A stretch of DNA of 64,000 nt from Mycobacterium sp. JS623 (GCF_000328565.1 NC_019966.1:3534001-3598000), one strand, 5' to 3'. Counted from the stretch's first letter, positions 53,443-62,458 are shown. Made by a program: numbers and translations. Notes: a model not told the origin generated them from the sequence alone.

Positions 53443-53949
53443 TCAGAGAGGTACGGGAGGGAGCGATGCATTCAGGTTGAGGCTCGCCTGAATGTGCTCG
53501 AGCGCTGCCGTGAAAGGACCAACAAGTTCACCCGGTAATGGATCGAAGAACAATTTCCTCACCAACGCAACATGTTCCGGCGCAGCCGCGACCGTCACCT
53601 CGAGGCCCTTCTTGGTCAAGACCGCATCAGTAGCTCTGCCATCGTCTTCGGACTGGATGCGCTCGGCGAGCCCGCGTTCGCATAGCCGCCGCACTTGGTG
53701 CGACACCCGGCTGCGCTCCCATCCGATCAGAGCGCCGAGTTCGGTAATCTGCAGCTTGTGATCCGGGGCCATGCTCAGCTGATTCAGCACGTGGTAATCG
53801 GCCAAAGACAGCCCGCTATCTCGCTGCAGCTGCCGATTCATCTCATAGTTCATCCGCAACTGCACGCGCATAAACGCCACCCATGCGCGCTTCTGGGAAG
53901 CAGGTAACCAAGGACTGTCACCTGAACGGGCGCGACGGGTAGGTGGCAT
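53443..53949 (-). CDS. MarR-family regulator (paralogue 2)
   Basis: 168 residues. LSLADYHVLNQLSMAPDHKL, QITELGALIGWERSRVSHQV, RRLCERGLAERIQSEDDGRA; close to the MarR protein at 47033-47557 along the whole length, including the shared FMRVQLRMNYE. The two lie about 6 kb apart in the same orientation at either side of a redox gene cluster. Confidence 0.88.
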   Translation of the reverse strand: MPPTRRARSGDSPWLPASQKRAWVAFMRVQLRMNYEMNRQLQRDSGLSLADYHVLNQLSMAPDHKLQITELGALIGWERSRVSHQVRRLCERGLAERIQSEDDGRATDAVLTKKGLEVTVAAAPEHVALVRKLFFDPLPGELVGPFTAALEHIQASLNLNASLPPVPL

Positions 53950-54340
53950 TTCACAATCCTACTGCTGGACTTTTCATGCTTATTATCCAACACACCGATC
54001 TTTAGCACTGATCGCGGTCACCGTTGCGTTCATGCCCCCAATCAGAGTTCGCGTCCACGCCGTCCGCCGCTGCGCGCAGACAACCCAGCGGCGAGGGCGT
54101 CCAGCTCTTCGCTCCTGAAACTGGCGCCCGAACTGTCGGAAGGCTTCACCCTCAGGTGACCGCCGCAATCGCAGGCCACGTCATCAGCCGCAACCGACGG
54201 ACGCAAGGGCGTCGAGAATTCGCCACGAAAATGAGACAAATCTACTCGCCACATGAGTGAGGCTATGACATCGCGCCTGGTCAGAGCATCGGCGTTCGCA
54301 GGAAGTTTGAGACCCGACAGCTGTTGTCTCTGTCCCGACT
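53950..54340. other. Gene-free stretch upstream of decayed LysR
   Basis: Contains the MarR promoter side (about 53950-53990). The rest shows no recognisable frame and is probably decayed. Confidence 0.45.
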
Positions 54341-54657
54341 GATCTCGATGCGGCAGTCGCCGAGACACACCACCGCACGACGTCGAGCGTGTCGCAACAG
54401 ATCGCCGCTCTGGCGAAGGAAACACGAGCGCAACTGAACGAGCCGGAGGGCCGCTGCGGTGCGGCTCACGCCTGCGGGCCAGCGATTGGCCGATCACGCC
54501 GTGACAATCCTGGCCGCTGTCGATAGCGCCCGGCTGGACCTCGATCCCGACGCCGAGCCCGCATGCACCGTACGCGTCGGTGTTTTGCGCCAGGGATTCG
54601 AGTTTCGCTGTAGCCGATCGTCCGCGCGTTGGCAGTGACCCATCCGCACGTCGCCTA
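54341..54657 (+). pseudogene. LysR regulator remnant, N-terminal half with frameshifts
   Basis: Pieces in more than one frame read DAAVAET, then TTSSVSQQIAALAKETRAQL, then (after a shift) VRLTPAGQRLADHAVTILAA and VDSARLDLDPDAEPACTVRV, then IRVSL-stop-PIVRALAVTHPHV. These are the helix-turn-helix, linker and first strand of a LysR protein. The last piece matches 4037-4095 nearly base for base. Inactive. Confidence 0.65.
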
Positions 54658-54760
54658 AATGCTCCCAGACGGGGTCGTCGCTCATGTCCGAGGTGTCGCG
54701 ATGAAGCCTCGATGGGTATGGGGTACTCGAGGGTCGCAGCGGATGCTCGGAAATGGATTT

Positions 54761-54991
54761 TGCGATGATGATTTCGATCTTCAAGACCTGTCGACCGATA
54801 CCCACGGGTACACGCTCGACAAGGAGGACGAAGACGAGCCGGTGCTGCTTGGTCGCAGCGGCAATCCCGTAGAGACGTGGCGTGAGCGCTACGTCTTGGG
54901 AAGGTTCGACTACACGAGAAAGATCGTGAGCTGGTCTGTGAAGCGGATTCCACGATCGTCGGCCGCGCCCTTACGAACTAGATCCGCGTAA
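54761..54991 (+). pseudogene. Possible polyphosphate kinase 2 N-terminal remnant
   Basis: CDDDFDLQDLSTDTHGYTLD followed by DEPVLLGRSGNPVETWRERY resembles the N-terminal extension of PPK2 kinases, which normally continues into YPYDERM and the P-loop kinase core. Here the sequence departs after WRERYVL and stops at 54991. About 40 residues of likeness only. Confidence 0.45.
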
Positions 54992-55181
54992 CTCTTCCCA
55001 ACACCTCCTCACATGCTTCTCGCTGCGTATTGGCGCGAAACGATGCGGCACGCAACTACGTCAAGGACACCGCCACCCAGATGGGCATCATCGTCGGCAA
55101 CGCCAAGGTGCTCCAGCACCGCGTGGTCCGGCGAGCCGCGGCGCTGAACTCGACGTGTAACCCGCCCTCCTATCTCAAGGC

Positions 55182-55664
55182 GTGAAGGTCATACTGCCGT
55201 TCGCCGCTGCGAGCATCCTTTTGATCGCGTCCTGTTCAAGCCACACGTCCGACGCCACCCCCAGCCCAGCAAAAGCCACATTTCAGTCGGGCATGACACC
55301 GGGCATGTCCGGCATGACGCCCGGCATGTCCGGCATGACGCCCGGTATGCCTGGCATGCAAACGCCACCGCCGTCGGCGTCAGCGACCGTTCCCGAGAGT
55401 CCAGCACCGCAAGGGGGAACAGCGGTGAGCGTCAGCGACTTCAAGTTCAACCCAGCGACCCTGACGATCCCGGTGGGCACGACCGTCACCTGGACCAATC
55501 AGGACGAGGAGCCGCACACTGTCGCCGCCAAGGACGGCTCATTTCACTCCCCCGGAATAGATACACATGCCACCTACAGCTTCACCTTCACCACGCCAGG
55601 TTCCTACGACTACATCTGCTCGATCCATCCGTTCATGACCGGCACTGTGGTGGTGACCAAATGA
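55182..55664 (+). CDS. Met-rich cupredoxin lipoprotein
   Basis: 160 residues from a GTG. A lipobox (LLIASCSS) predicts a lipid-anchored exported protein. Three tandem GMTPGMS/P units (encoded at 55290-55352) give many Met pairs, typical copper(I) ligands. The C-terminal cupredoxin domain has His in EEPHTVAAKDG and the Cys-x2-His-x2-Met set in YICSIHPFMTG. Likely binds and moves copper outside the membrane. Its stop overlaps the ATG of the phosphoesterase (55661-55664). Confidence 0.88.
   Translation: MKVILPFAAASILLIASCSSHTSDATPSPAKATFQSGMTPGMSGMTPGMSGMTPGMPGMQTPPPSASATVPESPAPQGGTAVSVSDFKFNPATLTIPVGTTVTWTNQDEEPHTVAAKDGSFHSPGIDTHATYSFTFTTPGSYDYICSIHPFMTGTVVVTK
55290..55352. repeat. 21-base tandem repeat encoding GMTPGM(S/P)
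   Basis: Three near-identical 21-base units encode the methionine-rich linker of the cupredoxin. Unit number may vary between strains. Confidence 0.8.
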
Positions 55665-56593
55665 GCACCGAACGTGATCCCGCGGGTATGACCCGGCGTC
55701 AGCTCATCAGACACGGCGCGTGGTTCGGCTCCGCCGTGGTTCTGACAGTCGCCGGTGGCGAGGTGATTTCCCACATCGCCGGATCGGCCGGCGCCGCGCA
55801 GTCAGCCAAGCCGGTGCTGCGATTCGCCCAAATCAGCGACAGCCACATCGGATTCAACGGACCGGCGAACCCCAACGTCGCCGATACGTTCAACCAAGCC
55901 ATCGGACAGATCAACGGCCTCGGCTTCACACCGGATTTCGTGATTCACACCGGCGACCTGACCCACTTGGCTACGCCGGCACAGTTCGATCAGGTCAAGC
56001 AGATGCTGACCGATCTGAACACGCCACATATCTTCACCGTGCCCGGCGAGCACGACTCCACCGACGACGCGGGCGAGAAGTATCGGCAAGCATTCGGCGC
56101 GGGCACCCGCGGCGACGGCTGGTACAGCTTCGACATCGCCGGTGTGCACGTCATCGGGCTGGTGAACACGCTCAACCTGAAAAAGCTCGGGCATCTGGGG
56201 CCCGACCAGCTCGAGTTCATCCAGAAGGACGTGGCCGGCCTGTCCAACGACACCCCGATCATCGTGTTCAGCCACATCCCGCTGTTCGCGATGTATCCCG
56301 ATTGGGGCTGGGGCACCGACGATGCCACGCAAGCGTTGAGCTACCTGAAGCGCTTCTCCTCCGTGACATGCCTCAATGGTCATGTCCACCAACTGTTTTC
56401 CAAGACCGAGGGCAATGTCACGTTCTACAGCGGTACCACCACCGCCTACCCGCTGCCTGCGCCGGGCCAGGGCCCAGCGCCCAAACCGATGACCCTGCCC
56501 GCAGGAAAACTGCACGATGCCCTGGGTATCCGCGAGGTGAGTTACACCAAGGGCCAGCAGGCCCTCGCGCTGAAGGATCACAAGCTCACATGA
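55661..56593 (+). CDS. Tat-exported metallophosphoesterase
   Basis: 310 residues. Twin-arginine signal MTRRQLIRHGAWFGSAVVL. Calcineurin-like metal motifs: QISDSHIG (D-x-H), HTGDLTH (G-D), VPGEHDST, FSHIPLF and NGHVHQLF (G-H-x-H). In the third motif the usual Asn of G-N-H-D is Glu. Coupled by ATGA overlaps to the cupredoxin upstream and the membrane protein downstream. Substrate unknown; the combination with a copper protein suggests a copper-linked extracytoplasmic role. Confidence 0.88.
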   Translation: MSTERDPAGMTRRQLIRHGAWFGSAVVLTVAGGEVISHIAGSAGAAQSAKPVLRFAQISDSHIGFNGPANPNVADTFNQAIGQINGLGFTPDFVIHTGDLTHLATPAQFDQVKQMLTDLNTPHIFTVPGEHDSTDDAGEKYRQAFGAGTRGDGWYSFDIAGVHVIGLVNTLNLKKLGHLGPDQLEFIQKDVAGLSNDTPIIVFSHIPLFAMYPDWGWGTDDATQALSYLKRFSSVTCLNGHVHQLFSKTEGNVTFYSGTTTAYPLPAPGQGPAPKPMTLPAGKLHDALGIREVSYTKGQQALALKDHKLT

Positions 56594-56982
56594 CGATCAC
56601 CAATCTGGCCACCAGAATTGCCCTAAGCGCCTCTCTCGCAGTCAGCGGATTCGTACACGCCTACCTGTACGTCGACGGCTACCGGGACATCCCGGCAGTA
56701 GGGCCGGCATTCCTCGTGCAGGGCAGCGCCTTCTGTGCACTGGCCGTGCTGATTCTCATCGGCGGGCCGGCATGGCTGCGGTGGGCGGCCGCTATCGGCG
56801 CGGCTGGATCACTGGTTGCGTTCGCGCTGTCGCGGAGCGTTGGTCTGTTCGGTTTCACCGAAACGGGCTGGCAACCAGCGCCCTACGCCATGATCAGCGT
56901 GGCCGCGGAGGTGCTCACCATCCTGCTCGTCGCGGCTACCGCCATGCGGCGGCCAGCGACCGACCGAGTGCCCGCGGCGTGA
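56590..56982 (+). CDS. Four-helix membrane protein of the cupredoxin operon
   Basis: 130 residues, four hydrophobic segments (IALSASLAVSGFVHAYLYVD, FLVQGSAFCALAVLILIGGP, and two more). No domain recognised. Starts in an ATGA overlap with the phosphoesterase stop. Probably part of the same extracytoplasmic system. Confidence 0.75.
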   Translation: MTITNLATRIALSASLAVSGFVHAYLYVDGYRDIPAVGPAFLVQGSAFCALAVLILIGGPAWLRWAAAIGAAGSLVAFALSRSVGLFGFTETGWQPAPYAMISVAAEVLTILLVAATAMRRPATDRVPAA

Positions 56983-56986
56983 GGTA

Positions 56987-57229
56987 CTACGAACGCGCTG
57001 CCTCTACCCTTTCGACGTCGCCGCGACGCACATCCACGGTGAATCGCTTTTCTCCCCACCCGGTCGCAAGGGAGAAGAAAACTGTCTTCGGTTTGCCGAG
57101 GATCGTCGTCGACTTGACAGTTCCGACGCTGCCAGCTGGGACTTCTGGAACGTTCATGCCCTCGATCTGCCGTCGGGCGACGATGGAATCACCTTTGCGA
57201 TAGCGAATCTCAGTTACCCCCCAAACCAA
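56987..57229 (-). CDS. Small basic protein, possible SH3-like fold
   Basis: 80 residues. EIRYRKGDSIVARRQIEGMN, then PEVPAGSVGTVKSTTILGKP and RFTVDVRRGDVERVE look like a small beta-barrel (G-x-V-P-A-G-x-x-G-x-V pattern) found in short actinobacterial proteins. The start is uncertain: a TTG at 57229 is the last possible one and lacks a ribosome site. Confidence 0.5.
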   Translation of the reverse strand: MVWGVTEIRYRKGDSIVARRQIEGMNVPEVPAGSVGTVKSTTILGKPKTVFFSLATGWGEKRFTVDVRRGDVERVEAARS

Positions 57230-57353
57230 TCCGGCTGCAGACGTCTCTGGCCGCGCGACCGTCTGCCGTACACATATATTGGCAATGCCCAACGTGACAC
57301 CGCAACCGTTTTCTGTTCTGCAAGTGCAGTTTTCGCGCGCGAAAACGCCTGAA

Positions 57354-58673
57354 TCAGACCGCGGCCACCACCGACCGCCGCCCCGGTGTTTGTACCGCGA
57401 GCATCCCAATAAGGCCGGCCACCAGCACGACGCAGAGGCCACCCATGCCTGCACGGTCGCTGCCGAAAAGGTCGATGAATGCCGAAAACAGCCATGGGGC
57501 AAGGAAAGACACGGCGCGACCGGTCGTGGTGAACAGGCCGAAGGCCACGCCCTCTTTCCCTTCGGCCGACATCCGCAGCATCAGCGTGCGCGCCGACGCC
57601 TGGACCGGCCCGATGAACAGACACAACATCAGTCCGCACACCCAGAAAGCGACAGCTCCCGACAGCGCCATCAGCGTGACAGCGACGGTGATCATCGAGA
57701 TCAACGAACCGACGATCACCAGCTTGGATCCGAGTCGGTCATCGAGCAGGCCACCGAGGACCGCTCCGACGGCCGCTACCACGCTGGCGCCGACACCGAA
57801 TAACAGCACGTTCGCCGCAGAGATGCCGTACACCTTGACGCCCAACACCGCGCCGAACGTCGCCACCCCGGTCAGCCCGTCGCGGAACACCGCGCTGGCG
57901 AGCAAGTAGTACACGACGTTGCGATCGCGCCGCCATTCGCCGACGATCTCGGACCACAGCGCACGATACGCACCGAGAAACCCGACCGACCTCCTACGCT
58001 CCCCATCTTCGGGAGCAGGCACGGCGACAAATACGGGCAGCGCGAACACGGCGAACCATGCGGCGGCCAACAGTACGGCGGCGCGCACATTCTGTCCGTC
58101 GTCGCCAGACAATCCCAGCAGACCGTGCGTGTCGCCGTCACCGGAGATGAAACCGAAGTAGACGAACAGCAAAAGCACGACACTACCGAGAAAGCCCATG
58201 GCCAAACCGAATCCAGAGATCCGGCCCGGGCTTTCAGCGGTCGAGACCTGGCGAAGCATCGCGTTGTACGGCACGGTCGCCAGGTCATTGCACGCGGCCG
58301 TACAAGCCAACAGCACCAGGCCGGGCAACAAGTACTGGTAGTCGTCGCCGATCAGGCTCATCGCCGCCGTCAGCAAAACCACCGCGGCCGTCAGGACAGC
58401 GAGCACCCGTTTGCGCCGCCAGGGTGCGTCCACCCAGACACCGGTGACGGGCGCCAATAGGGCGACGGCCAAGCCCGCGAGGGCCAACGCACGCCCGAGC
58501 CAGCTGGCGGGACTGGTCTCCCCCGGCAGGTCATGGCCAACACTGCTGGTCAGGTAAACCGAGAAGACAAACGTCACCACGATCGCGTTCACGCCCGTCG
58601 CGCCGAAGTCCCACAGCGCCCACGAGACTTGCGCCCGCCGTCGACTCAACGCGGCCGACCGCGGATCGCTCAT
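57354..58673 (-). CDS. MFS transporter, UMF1/Atg22-like
   Basis: 439 residues, about 12 helices. The N-terminal VSWALWDFGATGVNAIVVTF is the signature of the Atg22/UMF1 branch of the major facilitator superfamily, as is AGLAVALLAPVTGVWVDAPW. Substrate unknown. Leftward gene upstream of the small basic protein. Confidence 0.85.
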   Translation of the reverse strand: MSDPRSAALSRRRAQVSWALWDFGATGVNAIVVTFVFSVYLTSSVGHDLPGETSPASWLGRALALAGLAVALLAPVTGVWVDAPWRRKRVLAVLTAAVVLLTAAMSLIGDDYQYLLPGLVLLACTAACNDLATVPYNAMLRQVSTAESPGRISGFGLAMGFLGSVVLLLFVYFGFISGDGDTHGLLGLSGDDGQNVRAAVLLAAAWFAVFALPVFVAVPAPEDGERRRSVGFLGAYRALWSEIVGEWRRDRNVVYYLLASAVFRDGLTGVATFGAVLGVKVYGISAANVLLFGVGASVVAAVGAVLGGLLDDRLGSKLVIVGSLISMITVAVTLMALSGAVAFWVCGLMLCLFIGPVQASARTLMLRMSAEGKEGVAFGLFTTTGRAVSFLAPWLFSAFIDLFGSDRAGMGGLCVVLVAGLIGMLAVQTPGRRSVVAAV

Positions 58674-58712
58674 GATCGCCCACGATATACAGAAGCCGAC
58701 CGGAGTCAGGGC

Positions 58713-58946
58713 TTAGGCAGCGTCGGACTGGCCGCGGGCGCGATTGCGAGTGTCGGTGGACCAAAGGTGGCCGCACTCACGGCACTGGAGGTGGACGACT
58801 GTGCCCTTGTTGCTCAGCAGGTACTGCCAATGCGTGGCGCAATTGCGGGCGCCGCTGCAATCATCGCAGCTGGCCGCGTGGTCACAGGCCGGACACGGCA
58901 GCCAGGCACGTCGGGCAGTGTCGGCGGTCGGATCAATCGGCAACAC
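58713..58946 (-). CDS. Small zinc-ribbon protein
   Basis: 77 residues from a GTG. Cysteine pairs: WLPCPACDHAASCDDCSGAR, NCATHW and QCRECGHLW, enough for two zinc sites. The GTG overlaps the 3' end of the upstream small gene by 14 bases. Likely a metal-binding or nucleic-acid-binding accessory protein. Confidence 0.6.
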   Translation of the reverse strand: MLPIDPTADTARRAWLPCPACDHAASCDDCSGARNCATHWQYLLSNKGTVVHLQCRECGHLWSTDTRNRARGQSDAA

Positions 58947-59163
58947 GATTGACCGTTCGATCCGGCAGCACACCGGCGCTGACCAGTTCGTCGTAGATGC
59001 GCTGCTGCTCGTCGTCGAGGTCGGAGTACAGCATGTCGTGCGCCTTCTCCTCTTCCGCGAGCACCGCGATGGGGTCCCAGTCGTCACCGATGGCCTCGAG
59101 CACCGCGGTTCGGCGGCGAGCCTCGTCAAGCGTGAGGTCGTAGGAGAAGTCCAAGTCGCGCAT
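58933..59163 (-). CDS. Small conserved actinobacterial protein (DUF6400-like)
   Basis: 76 residues, MRDLDFSYDLTLDEARRRTA then LEAIGDDWDPIAVLAEEEKA; highly acidic and helical. I recall related short proteins in actinobacteria with the D-L-T-x-x-E-A-R-R-R start, function unknown. Overlaps the zinc-ribbon gene downstream. Confidence 0.7.
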   Translation of the reverse strand: MRDLDFSYDLTLDEARRRTAVLEAIGDDWDPIAVLAEEEKAHDMLYSDLDDEQQRIYDELVSAGVLPDRTVNRVAD

Positions 59164-59245
59164 CGCGCCAGCTTCCCTGCGATGCTTAGCCTGGGCAATG
59201 ATCTACGTCACGTTTCGCCGTAGAAATTCGTCACAGGGTCGAGTG

Positions 59246-60643
59246 TCACTGCCCCAGCGTCAGCGGCTGCGCCTCGCGGTACTGCTCGAGTACCTGCGGG
59301 GTCGGGTCAGCGGTGTAGGACGCGGTTACCCCAAACGACCATGACGGCGGCGAATCCTGTTGCGACAACGTCCACGCCGCCTGCCTCGCCGCACCGAGCG
59401 CCACGTACTCGGCAGACGTCGGCACGTGCACCGGTGCACCGAGAACCCCGGGCGCGATACGCCGCACCGCCTCCGAACGGGCTCCCCCGCCGATCAGAAT
59501 GATGCGTTGCACGTCGACGCCATGCGCCGAGATCTTGTCGATGCAGTACGCCATCGACGCCAGAAGGCCCTCGACGCCAGCCCGAGCAATGTTGGCAGGC
59601 AACAGATTACGTGTCGTCATGCCGTGCAACGCGCCCGATGCGCCCGGAAGATTCGGTGAGCGTTCGCCCTCCAGATACGGCACCAGCGTTAGGCCGTCCG
59701 CACCGACTGGGGCGGAGAGCGCCAGACGGTCCATCTCATCGAAGTCGACGCCGAGCATCCTCGCCACGGCCGCCAGCACGGGCGCGCCGTTGAGCGTGCA
59801 CACCAACGGCAGCTGACGCCCGGTCGCGTCGGCGAAACCGGCGACAATTCCCTCCGGGTCATGCGGTGCGGCCTCTCCCACCGCGCTCACCACGCCGGAC
59901 GTGCCGAGCGAGACCACGCAGTCCCCGGTCACCGCACCAAGGCCCAGCGCCGCCGCGGCGTTGTCGCCCGCCCCGGGACCGAGCACCGCGCCCGTCGACG
60001 TCTGCCCCGCTTGGTCGCGGGGACCCAGCACCCTCGGCAGCGCTGGCCGTCGGCCCCGCATCGCCAGCTCGAGCAGATCAGGCTGGTAGCTGTCTGCCTC
60101 CGACGAGAAGTATCCGGTGCCGCTGGCGTCGCTGCGATCGGTGCGTAGCTCGGCGATGTCCGTCGATCCGCTCAGCCGCCACGTCAGCCAGTCGTGCGGC
60201 AGGCAGACCGCCTCGGTCGCATCCGCATGCGCAGGTTCGTGGTCGGCCAGCCAGCGCAGCTTCGTCGCCGTGATGGCCGCCACCGGCACGACGCCGATAC
60301 GCTTGGCCCATTCGCCGGGGCCACCGAGTTCGTCGACTAGGTCGGCCGCCGCAGCACTGGATCGAGTGTCGTTCCACAGCAATGCATCTCGGACCACGTC
60401 GCCGCTGCCGTCGAGGCAAACCATCCCATGCTGTTGCGCGCCGACCGACACCGCTGCCACGTCGTCGAGGCCACCGGCGGCACCGATGCTCGCTTCCAGC
60501 GCGGACCCCCACAACCGCGGATCGACTTCGGTGCCGTCCGGATGCGGCGATGACGCGGACCGCACGATTTCACCGGTATCCGCGTCACAGACGACCACTT
60601 TGCAGGACTGGGTGGACGAGTCGATTCCCGCAACGAGTGCCAC
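59246..60643 (-). CDS. xylB: Xylulokinase (FGGY kinase)
   Basis: 465 residues. N-terminal ATPase motif [33 protein letters not shown], then [32 protein letters not shown] and [16 protein letters not shown], all FGGY kinase motifs; Q-Q-H-G-M is typical of xylulokinase. Makes xylulose 5-phosphate from xylulose with ATP. No xylose isomerase is in the window; the GntP-type permease lies 2.4 kb downstream. Confidence 0.88.
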   Translation of the reverse strand: MALVAGIDSSTQSCKVVVCDADTGEIVRSASSPHPDGTEVDPRLWGSALEASIGAAGGLDDVAAVSVGAQQHGMVCLDGSGDVVRDALLWNDTRSSAAAADLVDELGGPGEWAKRIGVVPVAAITATKLRWLADHEPAHADATEAVCLPHDWLTWRLSGSTDIAELRTDRSDASGTGYFSSEADSYQPDLLELAMRGRRPALPRVLGPRDQAGQTSTGAVLGPGAGDNAAAALGLGAVTGDCVVSLGTSGVVSAVGEAAPHDPEGIVAGFADATGRQLPLVCTLNGAPVLAAVARMLGVDFDEMDRLALSAPVGADGLTLVPYLEGERSPNLPGASGALHGMTTRNLLPANIARAGVEGLLASMAYCIDKISAHGVDVQRIILIGGGARSEAVRRIAPGVLGAPVHVPTSAEYVALGAARQAAWTLSQQDSPPSWSFGVTASYTADPTPQVLEQYREAQPLTLGQ

Positions 60644-60695
60644 GCCTGCGAAGCTACCCCGATGCGTTCTGAAGCGGCGTGATGTCGTTACCTAT

Positions 60696-61011
60696 ATGCG
60701 AAAACTCGTGATCACCCAAAACATCACGCTGGACGGGTCGATCGAGATGCTCGACGACTGGTTCGATCCGCAGCGTCAGGACGAGGATCTGCTTGCGGAA
60801 TCGCATCGCCAGGACTCGCAGGCCGATGCGCTGCTGGTCGGCCGTCAGACGTTCGAGGACTTCCGTGGCTACTGGCCGAAGCAGACCGACGACTCCACCG
60901 GCGGCGGCCGTCGCCTGTTTCCCGACGGGGTTCTCGATCGGTCGGCTGACTCGGGTGCAACCGCCGAAGGCGTTCGGGTCTGGCGTCACGTTGCTGCGCT
61001 ATGCCACGTGA
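60696..61011 (+). pseudogene. Dihydrofolate-reductase-like (RibD C-terminal) gene with internal deletion
   Basis: From the ATG: MRKLVITQNITLDGSIEMLD, then ALLVGRQTFEDFRGYWPKQT, as in the 190-residue DHFR-like proteins of actinobacteria. After TDDSTG it jumps to GGRRLFPDG, then (after a frame change) RLTRVQPPKAFGSGVTLLRY and a stop at 61009-61011. The middle ~80 residues are missing. Not functional. Confidence 0.75.
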
Positions 61012-61060
61012 ATGCCCGTGATCGCACCACGGCGGTGGTGTGGGCTGTCAGACTTGCCAT

Positions 61061-61567
61061 GTGGCAGACATCGAGCATCCGGAGGCCCAGAAATGGGATC
61101 GGGATCGCGATGAGACGGAAGCGCAACGGCTGGACCGCAATTGGTCGAGCCTGCTACAGGAATTGCGGGTGACGCAGACCGGCGTCCAATTGCTCACCGG
61201 GTTCCTGCTCACGCTGCCGTTTCAGCAGCGATTCAGCCAGCTCGACAGCGTGATGCGCACGGTATATCTAGTCACGGTGGCATGTTCGATCGGCGCCACC
61301 GTCTTGCTGATCGCACCCGTGAGCATGCATCGCCTACTGTTTCGCCAGCACCGGCTCCAAACCTTGGTATCGGCGGCCCACACCTACGCGATGCTGGGGT
61401 TGCTGCTGCTCGGTGTCGCCCTGGCCGGGGTGGCCGTTGTCATCTTCGACACGGTGATCGGTCGGAAGGGAGCGTGGGTCGCAGGCGGTTGCACGTTGCT
61501 CGCTCTGGCGGCGTTCTGGTACGCGATGCCGCTGGTCGGACGGCGCGACAACGACAACCGCTACTGA
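61061..61567 (+). CDS. DUF6328-type membrane protein
   Basis: 168 residues. LLQELRVTQTGVQLLTGFLL then TLPFQQRFSQLDSVMRTVYL and four membrane helices match this actinobacterial family. GTG start at 61061 chosen because residues before it are not family-like; an upstream GTG at 61040 is possible. Function unknown. Confidence 0.78.
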   Translation: MADIEHPEAQKWDRDRDETEAQRLDRNWSSLLQELRVTQTGVQLLTGFLLTLPFQQRFSQLDSVMRTVYLVTVACSIGATVLLIAPVSMHRLLFRQHRLQTLVSAAHTYAMLGLLLLGVALAGVAVVIFDTVIGRKGAWVAGGCTLLALAAFWYAMPLVGRRDNDNRY

Positions 61568-61603
61568 CGTTTGCGTCACGCGGGGCCGGGGAACTCAGCG
61601 CCC

Positions 61604-62458
61604 ATGTTGATTCGACGAATTGCGCGCCCGATGTTGTCAGCGGTCTTCATCAGCCGCGGCGTCGATGCGCTTCGCAGCCCTAAACCCGCGGCCGATGCGG
61701 CCCGTCCCACCCTCGAAGGTCTGAGCAAGCTGCCGGACCCCGTCGGCACCAACGTCCCGTCCAATGCCGAGACTGTCGCCCGCGTCAATGCCGCGGTGCA
61801 GATCGGCGGCGGGTTGCTGCTCGCCAGCGGCAAGCTGCCGCGGCTGGCCTCCGCGGCGCTGGCGCTTACGGTGATACCGGGAAGCCTTGGTGCACATACG
61901 TTTTGGAGCGAATCCGATCCGCAGCGCAAAACTGACGAGCGCCGCGCGTTCTTTACCGACGTCAGCTTGATCGGCGGATTGATCATCGCCGCGGTCGACA
62001 CCGAGGGCAGGCCGTCGCTCGGCTGGCGCGGGCGTCGCGCCGCGCACAAGGTGTCCGAGGCGGTGGGCGCCGCTTTGCCCGTCGGCGCGGCAACAGGCGG
62101 TGCGCTCGCAGACAGCGCCCTTGCCGAAAAGGTCGGCCACGGTCTGGCCGTTGGCGCCGAGCGCGGCCGCGAATTAGCTCACGTCGCGCGCGAACGCGGT
62201 GCCGAGTGGGCCGAAGTCGCCCGCGAGCGCGCACCGGTGTTGGCCGAGGCGGCCCGCGAACGCGGCGCCGAGTTGGCGGAGATCGCCCGCGAACGCGCAC
62301 CGGTGTTGGCCGAGGCGGCCCGCGAACGCGGCGCCGAGTTGGCGGAAATTGCGCGTGAACGAGCCCCCGAAATCGCCGATGTCGCCCGCGACCGTGCCGG
62401 TGACTTCGCCGACACCGCGCGCAGCCAGGTCAAGCAGCAAAGACGGCGCTGGAGCTGA
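61604..62458 (+). CDS. DoxX-family membrane protein with repeat tail
   Basis: 284 residues. The first ~140 form a DoxX domain (FISRGVDALRSPKPAADAAR, VNAAVQIGGGLLLASGKLPR, SLGAHTFWSESDPQRKTDER). From about residue 180 comes a helical tail of 11-residue units such as ARERGAELAEI and ARERAPVLAEA, partly from a 66-base DNA repeat. The charged tail could form a long amphipathic helix. DoxX proteins in mycobacteria are linked to thiol redox. Confidence 0.8.
   Translation: MLIRRIARPMLSAVFISRGVDALRSPKPAADAARPTLEGLSKLPDPVGTNVPSNAETVARVNAAVQIGGGLLLASGKLPRLASAALALTVIPGSLGAHTFWSESDPQRKTDERRAFFTDVSLIGGLIIAAVDTEGRPSLGWRGRRAAHKVSEAVGAALPVGAATGGALADSALAEKVGHGLAVGAERGRELAHVARERGAEWAEVARERAPVLAEAARERGAELAEIARERAPVLAEAARERGAELAEIARERAPEIADVARDRAGDFADTARSQVKQQRRRWS
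62228..62347. repeat. 66-base tandem repeat in the DoxX tail
   Basis: Unit 62228-62293 recurs from 62294 to about 62347 almost without change. It encodes two 11-residue helical units. Older, diverged units flank it. Confidence 0.85.
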
